Assembly: GCA_033065855.1 (NCBI GenBank)
Contig: JAVXUO010001798.1
Location: 310,001-374,000 of the forward strand
DNA from: Escallonia rubra
Lineage: Eukaryota; Streptophyta; Magnoliopsida; Escalloniales; Escalloniaceae
Length of the DNA stretch: 64,000 bases
Direction: 5' to 3'
Part shown: positions 13,301-25,300 of the stretch, piece after piece
Position numbering within the stretch: position 1 is the first letter of the stretch
How the letters are laid out: each line of letters opens with the position of its first letter
Notes under the pieces: generated by a model
What the model was told of the DNA's origin: nothing
Databases searched by the model: none
Seen by the model: only the letters and a program-made list of their open reading frames with translations
Made by a program: the position numbers and the translations under genes

Positions 13301-16300
13301 AGACATAAAAATCCAGATTGATTTGGTACATGGAGCTGTTGTACCTACCTATCGCCCTATAGAATGTGTCAATAGGAGCATTTAGCATAGCCTGTTTCAA
13401 TTACTCAACAAGATTCGTGCCAGCTTTACTCACATTGAAGATGGATAGGACTTGGACAGCGTGCGAGAATGTGTGGACAACAGGGCCATGACTAGGATAA
13501 CTGTCAAGCATCGTTTCCCTAAAAGAGTGGAGGATACACTTGATATGCTGTCGCGTTCAAATGCTTTTTTCCACGAGTAACTTAAAAGAGTGCTATTGCC
13601 AAAAGAATCCGAGAAGGAGATGACTGAAGACTATACTGAAGACTAAGGAGGGGCTCTATGAAGGGTTGGATAAGGCGTTTGGTCTATTAAATGCTCCAAA
13701 TACATTCATGAGATTCATGAATCATCTGCTAACACCTTTCAATTGAAAATTCTAGGTTGTGTACTTCGATGATATCTTGATTTATAACAAAAGATCATGC
13801 AATCCATGCTAAAAATTTAAGCACTGATCAACAACTTTGGAGGCAAAATCTGCTTTACACCAACTTCAAAAAGTGCAGATTTATGGTGGACAAGACGGAG
13901 TTCTAGGGGTTTGTTGTGCTATTTATCCTTCCCCACCCCCCCCCGGGCCCAACTCCCCTTAACATGGTAAAGAGTATGGAGAGATGTTTATCCCGAAGAG
14001 CTACCTGGCCGAAGGTGAGGGTCTTCTCACTATTCAATACTTAGCTCACTTCAAGCGAATGTACGAGCAATTGAATTCCCTTCTTGTAATTATGTGAACA
14101 TCCTGTAAATGCAAGCTCAACAGGAACAATTGGTTGTGATGAGTTTCTTAGCTAGTCCTGGGTGAGAATATGCAGTTTGTTCGCTAATCTCGGGGTGTGT
14201 CGAGGTAGCAAGTTATACTTTCTCGTTTTTGTGTCTCTTCAGCAAACTCTCACGCTCTTGTGCAGCGAGATTCAGCAGATAGGTCAATTCTTGTCTCACA
14301 AACTAGTCAATCTGGTAGTACCAAGTGTGCACAGTGTTCAATTTGGTTGAGGTGGCCCCAGAGGAGATGTAGTGATGTTAGTCATGGTGGTGACAGACGT
14401 GATGGATCTTGTGGTAGTCATGGAGTCGTGGAGGTGGCAATGGTAGTGGGAAGAATCAATTTTCCACTAGATCTGCTAGTTCTAGTGGGGTTGGACATGC
14501 CATCATTGTCAAGAAACGAGTTTTGCTCAGCGGATAGGTCACCTATTGTCTCACACACTAGTCAGTTTGGTGGTACCAAGTTTGCGAAGTGGTTCAATTT
14601 GGTGGAGGTGGTCCCATGGGAAGACATGGTAGTGATGCTAGTCATGGTGGTGGCAGACATGATGGATCTTGTGGTGATCATGGAGTCCTGGAGGTGGCAA
14701 TGGTAGTGGGAAGAATCAATTTCCCGCTAGATCTGCTAGTTCTACTGGGGTATGGACATGTTATCATTGTCGAACACGTTTTGCCTAGCTCGTTGATGCA
14801 CATACAACAATCGCTAGCTCAGTCTCGATATGCTCACACTTTTGCTAGTTTTGAATGAACTGCAGTTTGTCTCCTCTACCCGACCTGCGGTAAGGCGGAC
14901 AGTGCTTATGTGAGCTGGTCAATATGCTAGTTATATGCAGCATCAAGTTTCCCAGCACCCATTCACCCATAATTACTCTGGCTCAAAAAAAAATATTTAG
15001 TACATGTCTGTCCTCGTCTTCTCGACCCTGGGTTATTGACTCGGGTTCTACAGATCATATGACTAGGAACACATGTTCTTTTCGTCTTTCCAGAAAGCAA
15101 CTTCTTTGCCGAGTGTCATCTTGGTAGATATTTCTGCTGTTTCCTTTAAGGGTACTGATCATGTTCACCCAACTTCGTCTCTGCCGTTGTTATCTGTCCT
15201 ATGTATACCTAACTTTGTCGTTTAATCTCTGCTCTTTAGTAAGCTTACTCGTGCTTTAAATTTTTTTATTAAAATTTTATCAGGATTTTTGTGTATTAGG
15301 ATCTTGCTAAGGAAGAAGATCGTTACAAGTCACAAGTCGGGTGGACTTTATGGGCTTGAGGATATTCCAATGCGTGTTCTAGTGTGGTGTCTCCTCTTCA
15401 GATTCGCTGTCATTTGAGTCATTCCTCGTTTAAAGGGTTGAGTTTTGAGTTTAGCTTCTTTATCAAAATTAGAGTGCAAGTCTTGTCAGTTTGGGAAGCA
15501 TCACCGCATGTCTTACCCACCTAGGGTCAATAAAAGGTCTGCGCACCCATTTGAGTTAGTTCATTCTGATGTACGGAGTCCACGTCCGCTTACTTCAAAG
15601 CTGGGTTTTAAGTATGCTGTTACATTTGTGGATGATTACACTCACGAGCTTTGTCACTTCTTAAGCTACACACATGAATAATATAATGAGTGTTAATTTC
15701 GAAAACAAACGCACAAATATTGGAAACAAACTCCTGTTACGATCCATCAGTGCTCTTGTGTTGAAACCCTCAACAGAATGGGGTAGCAAAAAGAAAGAAC
15801 AGACATTTAATGGAAGTTGCAAGATGCTTGATGTTTGGTTTGAATGTTCCAAAGCCTTTTTCAGCTGATGCTGTGTTAACGGCCAGTTATTTAAGTAATC
15901 GGATTCCGTCATCATTTTTTCATGGACAAATACACCACTTTGTTTAATTTTCGTCACAGTTTTTGTTTCCTTTGTCTTCTTGTATTTTTGGCTGTGTGCA
16001 CTTTGTTCGCAATCATCATCCTTGAATGTCTAAATTAGGGTGTGTTTGATAACGCAATTAGGCACTTAAAACTTTAAATCTTCAATGATTTTTAATCAAG
16101 TGCGTTTGATAACGCTTAACTTTTTAGCACTGAAAAAATTATAGACCAAAATTTTTAGGCAGGACAGACTTACTTAATACTCATTACTTAATTTTAAGTG
16201 AAATAGATGGTCAAAGTTGTACAAAATTTTTGTGGGAAAAGAAGAATTACCAACATGATGCCGCCATAATTAATTAGCCGGTAACACCACACCTTACTAC

Positions 16301-19300
16301 CTCACTAGAGCCACCCCCACAATCATTGTGTCTTTTGCCACCAAAACCACAATTACCACCACCTAGCCTCCGCTCTATGACCGCCACACGACCATGGCAA
16401 CTACCAAGACCATCACCACCACGAGGACATTGCTTACATACACCACAATATTGCCACCGCCACCACTTCCACATCTGCCAAAACCATCTCCATATCAAAC
16501 ACACTACTCCACCACCGTGACTGCCATGTCGCCAGTAGTTGCCACCACCACATCTTCACTAACCACTACCACCAGCAGCAGTACCTTTCCGCCTCCAACA
16601 CCAAAACCAACACAATTTTGGCAATAAAAGAAATTATAAAATGCATCCAGCAATGAATAAGTGTGGTAAATGGAGTAATTTGTAAACTTGAACAATTTTC
16701 AGACATCTGCTCTTGGTTTACCAAACTGGTTAATTTATTCTTCGGTGGTCAAAATTCAGACACTCAAGGATGATCCCGAGGCTATGAATTGCTACGACCT
16801 TTGGGTCTCACTCGGTCGCTGCTTTCATGATCTTCTCGTATACGTCGTTGTAGCAAACCGCCTCAAAAAGTTCCCTTTTTTGACCCACTAAAGGTCTAAA
16901 AAGAAACTCAGAGTCGCCATCTTATTTTATGGAATAAGTGAAAAAAGAACCTTAAAAAAGACTCTGAGATGCCAAATAGACTTCTAATCTACTGAATACA
17001 GAAATGATGGGTTCAGAGAGTAAGTTATACAACAGAAAGGTGTTAAGGCACCCACCATACCGTTTCTGTCTCTACTTTGTTTTTACTAATTTTTGGCCTT
17101 TTAACACATAACAAGAAAACGTGCAATAAATATACCCTACTCTTGATTTGAATCATGATATCAAAATTTTTAAAGGACTGAAAAAGATTAGGTTCCATTG
17201 TAGTTATAGGTAACGTCGGAAATGACACACGTGTCACTTCTTGTTTAGCATTCGAAACCCCTAACTTCCCATAACATCTAAAATCCTTAGTAGGATATAT
17301 GTCATGTAGTATCTTCTTATGAATAAAGAAAAGAGAAGTCATGAAAGACTAACGTAGTTGACAGCATTTCTTCAGGTTACTTAATTAAAAAAAAATAGAC
17401 ATATTGTTGTTCAATAGGATTCTAAAAAAAGCAGGCTATGGAAGGAAAAGATTAGAGCATTAAGAAGATTGGTGCTTTTATATATTAAAGATATAGACAG
17501 ACATATGCATATAGAAATATACATATATTCGTACCTGTAAAGTTGCTCTACGAGTACAACTAAGGCAATCTGATGATTCAAGACCAAAGATGACAATTTG
17601 ATTGATATGTTGGCCCTTTCTCGCAACTGTCTACCATGACCATAAGGTCCACCAATGCAAAATAATAAGCTGGAAGCTCCCTATTAGAAAAAAGAAATTC
17701 AGTCTAAATGGATACTCAAAACATTTAAACAAACGACAGCCAAGGGAGAAATTAAACAATTATATACACACACATATATCCATAAGAAAAAACCTTGTCT
17801 TTAGCCTCACGAGATGAGAAAGGATACAGGGTAGCATCAAATACTACCCTACCAGGAAACAGCTCATAAACCCTTTATAACAGATCTACACAGCTCCAGG
17901 TTGTACAAAGTCAAGTTAATTTTTTCTATAAACATATCTGATTAATGTTAGGTCTGCAAGATGTTTTGAGTCACCAATCACCATGACTTATAACTATGAA
18001 GAGTAGGATTAGGCCATATATTTTGGTTGCCATGTTGATGTCGTGGAGACTTGTCAAGTGACTCGAGCAAGTTTTAATACATCATTGTAACAGGCAACTT
18101 CTAAGATTCCTCTGTTTCCATACTCTAGGTATGCAAACTACTCAAAAAATTGAGCAGTGCCTAAGGTAAACTTCCAAGGTTTCAAAATTTTCTTAGTGAA
18201 TAAAAAAGGGCACCCATCAGCTTTTAAAGTTGTGCTCTCTCCCTCTCTCTGTGTGTGCGCATTATGTTGATCTTCTAAGGTTCCATTTATTCAAACAAAA
18301 CATAATCTAAGTGTGATCCTTAGGTTTATAATTTCCACAATTGAAGTCTAATGGACATCAAATTGCTATCGGATTACTAGAATAAGAAGGAATAGGGAGG
18401 TGGGAGTTCAGGTTAGGTCTTTGATGCATAAATGGGTTGATTGACTTTCATCGAGAAGGTAGTGTGAATCATCTAGAGGTTTCAGTGGCACTCTGGGTGT
18501 CATTACAAAGAGACCGTGGTGGCTGCTAGGTGTTGTTCGTTCAGCAGCATCTTAATTGGTGATTGGCTGTAATTGCACTCGGTGGCTCATAGGCATAACT
18601 GGAGTGTTGCTAGCTCCAAACTTCTCTCTTCTTCTCTCCTCTCTCTCTCTTCCAGATCTGGTAAGGGTTAATCAGCAGAGGCAGGATCATCTGGGGAGTC
18701 ATGGTTGACCCAACCCTTGGTGATGATGGATGATGGACTTGTTTACTTTAGTGTTGGTGTACTTTTTTGTAGTTAGAGGTAGTGATTAATCATACCTAAT
18801 ACTCTAATATAGAAAGAGGACAGAACTTTAAATCACCCCAAAGCTGAATAGGGAGCAAAATTACAAAGCGGGGGGAGCAAATGAAAAGAAAAGTAATCAT
18901 CAGCTATTTATATTGGTTATTCATGTTGCAGCATGCAGCTCAGATAAAGATTCTCTTTATCTCTATCTCCCTGTCCTCTTATGATTTTGCTGCGATAAAC
19001 AGACCTTTCCATTAATGGACTAGATCTTCCTAAATCCTATGTCATCCCCCAAACCTCTTACATAAGATCGTAGGCATACTGATCAACTTTATTTCAGGTC
19101 TTCCACCAAATTCATTCTTCTTTCACTTATCTGATCTTGCCATTAAAAAGCAAATGGAGAAAACAGTACGCATATGACACTTAAATTTAGAAAAGCTTTT
19201 TACAGTGTTCCCGGCATCACCAATTAACTCCGCCATTTGCTGAGACCCCACGTCAAGTCCATGCTCATCCAACATCACCACCTAGAAATATACAACATAG

Positions 19301-22300
19301 AGATCAGAATAACACATCAAGATTCAAGTGAACAAAAAAGTCAGTTTGTAGGTAGCATTTACCCTTTGGCCTGTCCAAGGAAAAGGAACGACCGTTTAAA
19401 GCCAATAGATATAGGAAACTATCTCATTGCGTTATTCCCGTGTAATTATGTGAGGGATGCTTTAAGTTGGGCCTCATAAATATCAAGTATTATTTGGGTA
19501 CTTAGCAACATACTATCGCGCATACTAATATCATTATCAACTCGGCCGAAGAGAAATAGAGAATGGACACCCCGGCTCTAGGCTCAAAAGGAAGGATTCA
19601 AATCCTATGTAACATGGACACTTCAAAAGCATAAGGTATCCATGTCGGACACTCAACACTTGGACATGTGTATGGGATATGAGTCAGACACATCTCACAG
19701 GGTATGCTACTAAGAACACTATCTTATAGTGTTTCTCTTACTTTTTTTATTGCTTTGGGATGAGCCAAGTATTCAATTAACACATGTGAGTCATGTGAAT
19801 TACCATTTTACCATGAGAACGACTAAAAAGCAATTATAGATATGGATTTTTTGTCGTGTCCCCGTGTCTTAGGTTTTGGAAATTAACGAATCCGAAGCTT
19901 GGACACATATCCGACCCGGACACTCGTACCGAGTCCATGGAGGGTGTTAAAACTACAGCTAAAAATCCATTCATTGTCCCATAACATCATGTGCCACCAC
20001 TGTTGCTGCATAACTCTGGTTGAGTGTAGGTTACAAATTGTATATAGCCTGTGGAAGAAGAGGGGTAGATCATATTTAGGTTATAAAAAAATAATTCGTG
20101 TTCCCAGCCTGGCTTGTGATTTGATCTAGACTCGTGTAATCAAGCCGGTCCAGAGAATTTCCAACCCTATTGCTTAAACCAGATTATCGTGGTCCAATAA
20201 CATATAGGGCCACCATCTAAGAGCTTGAAGGCTCAAATCCAACATTGTACCGATCCCATTGCGGAGAAACAGACTATTTCAACAAACCACCAGAGATACT
20301 AAACTGAACAGGTGCAGCGTCTATCATACTAACACTAGAAGCCAACTTCGACTAATGATCCAACTAGAGTTTCAGGCACTTGCTCAAACAGAAAATATAC
20401 CTCCTTTGAAAATTGTGATTCCATCCTCTATCTAATGCAAGTAAACTTTTGCATAAGGTCCTACTCTGAACATGCCTATGTGTCATGGGCTGCCCCTTTG
20501 CACCAACCATGACAAGCATTGTGCCCCTGCGCCCGCCTAGCACAGCGCCCCTACACCCATCCAGCACAGCGCCCATGCGCCCGCCCAGCACAGCACAGCG
20601 TCCATGCGCCCTCCCAACATAGCACTCGCAAGCACGTCAAGCCCCGCGCCCATGCGCCCTTCAAGCACATCGCCCGCGCGCCTAACTGTAGTGCTCGTGC
20701 ACGCCATAAGCCAACCGTGAAGATTCAAAGATCCAGGCATACGTTTTTGCTCAATTTTGATGGAGATCACCCTTGTATATATTTAAGTTTTCTGTTGGAA
20801 ATTCAAAATTTGTGGAAATCCCAAGATTTCTGGGACAGATTTGTATTTCCAAGTATAGGAGATTAGCTGTAAATTAGTCAAACCTTCCTAGATTAGCAAC
20901 ATGTCAAACTTTCCTACGATAGCAATATGTCAAACCTTCCTAGAATAGCGATACCTTCATGTATAAAGGTCTTGTACTGAATCATTTTCAGATAAGTAAT
21001 TCCAGAATTTTCCTCATGGTATCAGAGCTTTAGGCTCTTTTCTGGGATCAGAAACCTCGACACACGGGCCTTCATTGCCGAGACCATAGTGTTTTTGTTT
21101 GTGCTCTGTTTCTACCCTGTTTTCAGGTCAAAAATCGAGTTTTATGCACACTATATGTTCAGCCTTCATTGCTGAAATTTCTTACAGCAGTCTCCGTTCT
21201 TATTCTCTGGCATTTATAGCCCTTTGTCCAGCATTTCTTCCCCATTGATCTTCATCCCCATGGAAAACCCCAAAGTTCATGGAAAACCACAAAGTTCTTA
21301 CTGGAATGCAGGACCTAGAAGTGAAAAACTACGAAGCCAAGTGCACATGACTCAATCTAAGGAAGACATGTCACATGGTGATGTAAATTTCAGCGGCGGA
21401 GAGGAGAATGAATTCAACAAAGAAGACATAGGAAGGCTCAGATCACTCCTTGATTCATTAGAGAAATCTAAAGGTACTTGTTCCTTGGCACATTCAGGTA
21501 AGCTTCATTCCTCGTATGCTTTAAGTGCCTCTAGTTCAGATTTTTCAAATTCCTAGGTTATTGATTCCGGGGCAACCGATCATATGACCCATTCTTCACA
21601 CAAATTCCTCACTTACCATCCCTGTCCTAACAACAGAAAAATAGCCATTGCTGATGGATCCCTGGCCACTGTTGCCGGCCAAGGAAACATCGTCCTAAGT
21701 CCATCCATTACCCTTAAAAACGTGCTGCATGTACCTAAGTTATCTACAAATCTTGTGTCTATACATCAACTTATAAAGGATCTAAACTGTAGTGTGGTAT
21801 TTTCTCGTATTTCTTGTGTATTTCAGGACCAAGTTACGAGGAGGACGATTGGACATGCTAGGGTAAGACATGGTCTTTATTATCTTGAGTTACCTAGTGG
21901 CCAACTGAATAATGGGAACAACTCACCTCTCTCGTTTCTCTCCAGCAATCCTCATTCCAACAAAGACCGAATTTGGCTTCATCATCTTAGACTTGGACAC
22001 CCTTCCTTTAGCATTCTTAGGCTAGGTTTGACAAAAAAAATTTCCTCTTTTTTCAGTTTTTAAAAACTGAAAATGTTTGGTAACCATTTTTTTCAGTTTA
22101 AAAACCAGTTTTTAAACTGAAGAGTAAAAAAGAGTAAAAAAACTCCAGAAACTGGTTTTTTTTTTCACTTTTGGTTTTTTTTTCTTAGACCACCACCACC
22201 ACCCTCCCACCGCCGGCAGCCACCTCAGGCGACCACCGCCGGCGACCACCGCCGGAGACTGCCGGCAGCCACCTCCGGCCGCCGGCGACCACCACCGGAG

Positions 22301-25300
22301 ACTGCCGGCTGCCACCTCCGGCCACCGGCGACCACCGCCGGAGACTGCCGGCAGCCACCTCCGGCCGCCGGCCACCACCGCCGGCGACTGTCGGCCGCCG
22401 GCAGCCACCTTCGGCCGCCGGCCACCACCGCCGGCGACTGCCGGCAGCCACCTCCGCCACCACCACCGGCCACCACCGCTGCACCCCACCACCGCCACCG
22501 CAAACCACCAAAAAAAAAATAGTCAAAATAAAAAGGTTTACCAATCTCCAAAAAAAAAAGCTAAAAAAAAAGGGGTTATCAAACACCCACTTGTTTTTAT
22601 AAAAAAAAAATTAAGCTGCTCTTTAAAAAATTGCTCTTTAAAAACTGAAAACCAAAAAAAAATTTTGTCAAACGAACCCTTAGTGTCATGTTTCCATATT
22701 TGTTAAAAAATGTCAATGCAAACGATTTTCACTGTGATGTTTGTGAATTTGCTAAACACCGACGTGTTTCCTTTCCTTTGAGTAATAAGAGAACTACGGT
22801 TCCTTTTTCTTTGATCCACAGTGACATTTGGGGTCCATCTCGAGTCCCCAACATTTCAGGGGCTCGTTGGTTTGTCTCATTCATTGATGATTGCACTCGA
22901 GTTTCATGGATTTATTTGCTAAAACAAAAATCTGATGTGAGCAACATTTTTCCTATTTTTCATACAATGGTCAAAACTCAATTCAATGTTGGAATTAAGA
23001 GGTTGAGGACAGATAATGCTAGACTACTTTAATCAAATTTTGTCTCCATACTTTCTAAAGGAGGGAATTATTCATGAATCATAATGTGTTGACACACCCC
23101 AACAGAATGGGGTAAAAAAAAGAAAAAATGGTCATCTTTTAGCCTCTGTCCGTGCTATTTTGTTTCAAAAGAATGTTCCAAAAATCTTTTGGGGGGAAGC
23201 TGTCCTCACTGCTGCTCACCTAATAAATCGTATCCCGTCTCGAGTCTTGGACTTTAAAAGTCCAATGGAGGTGTTTTCTCAGTATTTTCCAGACTTCAAT
23301 GTGTCAACTAAGTTAGATCCTAAAGTTTTCGGATGTGTCTCATTTGTTCATGTTCACTCTAGTGGTCGGAGCAAGCTTGATCCCAGAGCTGTCAAGTGTG
23401 TCTTCATATCATAGGCTATTCACATACTCAGCAAGGGTATAAGTGCTACAATCCTACTACTCGTAAAACTTATGTTTCAGCCGATGTCACATTTGTTGAA
23501 GAAGAAAGTTACTTTTCTAGTCCTTATCTTCAGGGGGATACATCATCTATGGAAGATAAAGATCTGTTTTTGAGAGAACCATCAATGTTAGTTAAAACAT
23601 CTCCTGTGCAAACTAAATCCACTCCTGAAGTGGAACTCATTTCTAGAGGGGATTCTGAAGCCAAACCAATTGAATCATTTCCAAATCTTTCCGAAGAACC
23701 ATCCAGGCCAATAAACCCTACACTTACAATGCCACTAAAGGTCTACTCAAGAAGAATTAAGCCCGTGATCAACCCTGTGCAAGTTCAAGAAACTGAATCA
23801 TCACTTGGGAATGAGGTAAGTTCTGCAACAGGGGTACCACCTACTATTCTTGATTTGGATCCGCCAATAGCCACAAGAAAGCGTGTTAGAAAGTGCACAC
23901 AACATCCTTTATCCAATTTTGTGTCCTTTGAAAAATTATCAACCTCACACAAAAACTTCCTTGCTCATCTAAACACTGTAGCCATCCCACAAACATTATC
24001 TGAGGCACTTGGTCAAGAGGAATGGAAGCATGCAATGAGACGCCTTGGAGAAGAATAAAACATGGGAACTAGTGGAATTACCAACTGGGAAGAGACCAGT
24101 AGGGTGCAAATGGGTCTTCACAGTGAAGTATAAGTCTGATGGATCCATTGAGAGGTACAAAGCGAGACTAGTAGCCAAGGGATATACACAAACCTATGGG
24201 GTGGATTATCAGGAGACATTTGCTCCAGTGGCGAAGATGAATACAGTTAGGGTGTTGTTATCTCTAGCAGCAAACTATGATTGGACTTTAGAAAAGTTTG
24301 ATGTGAAGAATGCCTTTTTACATGGAGATCTTGAGGAGGAAATCTATATGGAAGTTCCACCTGGCTTTGGCATAAATCTGGGTAAAAACAAAGTGTGCAG
24401 ACTGAGAAAGGCATTGTATGGGCTCAAACAATCTCCTCGGGCATGGTTTGGAAGATTTACTAAAGCAATGTTGAATATGAAGTACAAACAGAGCCAGGGC
24501 GATCATACATTGTTTATCAAGCATTCAGCTTCAGGGGGAGTTACGACATTGATAGTTTATGTTGATGATATTATAGTAACTGGAAATGATTCAGATGAAA
24601 ATGAAGCTCTTCGCAAGTATTTACCAAAAGAATTCGAAATAAAGGATCTTGGGAAATTAAAGTACTTCTTAGGAATAGAAGTAGCTCGGTCCAAGGAAGG
24701 AATCTTTGTTTCACAGCAGAAATATGTTCTTGATTTGCTAGAAGAAACAGGTAAACTCGGGTGTAGACCATCGGACACACCTATTGAGCCAAATCATAGA
24801 CTAGCAGAGTTCATGGAAGGAGAACCAACAGACAAAGGCATGTACCAACGACTTGTTGGGAAACTAATCTGTCACACACGCGGCCTGATATTGCATACGC
24901 AGTGAGTGGTGAGTCAATTCATGTAAAACCCTAAGGATGTCCTCTCCATGCAGTATACCAGATCTTACAATATCTGTAAGGCAGCCCAGGAAGAGGGATT
25001 CTCTTTAGAAAGGGCACAAATATGGAACTAGAAGCATATACAGATGCTGATTGTGCAGGCTCTCTTACCGATAGAAGATCAACTTCTGGGTATTGTACCT
25101 TTCTTGGTGGAAATTTAGTAACCTGGAAGAGTAAGAAACAACCAACTGTGGCAAGATCTAGTTCAGAGGCGGAGTTTCGTTCGATGGCACAAGGTATTTG
25201 TGAGTTGTTATGGCTCAAGATTACCCTCAAAGACTTGAAGATTAAATTAGAGACCCCAAAGAAGCTTTATTGTGACAACAAGTCTGCAATCAACATTGCG

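Noticed and set aside
20519-20866. 115-codon plus-strand frame
   Set aside because: Starts in the GC-rich minisatellite and ends inside the copia 5' LTR; no domain.
21017-21028. tRNA gene at the TGGTATCAGAGC sites (also 54000-54011)
   Set aside because: Only the 12-nt primer-binding complement is present beside LTRs; no cloverleaf.
22112-22586. Three overlapping minus-strand frames of 108-133 codons rich in Gly, Arg and Trp
   Set aside because: They run through the 43-bp minisatellite in all three frames, so the openness comes from the repeat, not from coding.
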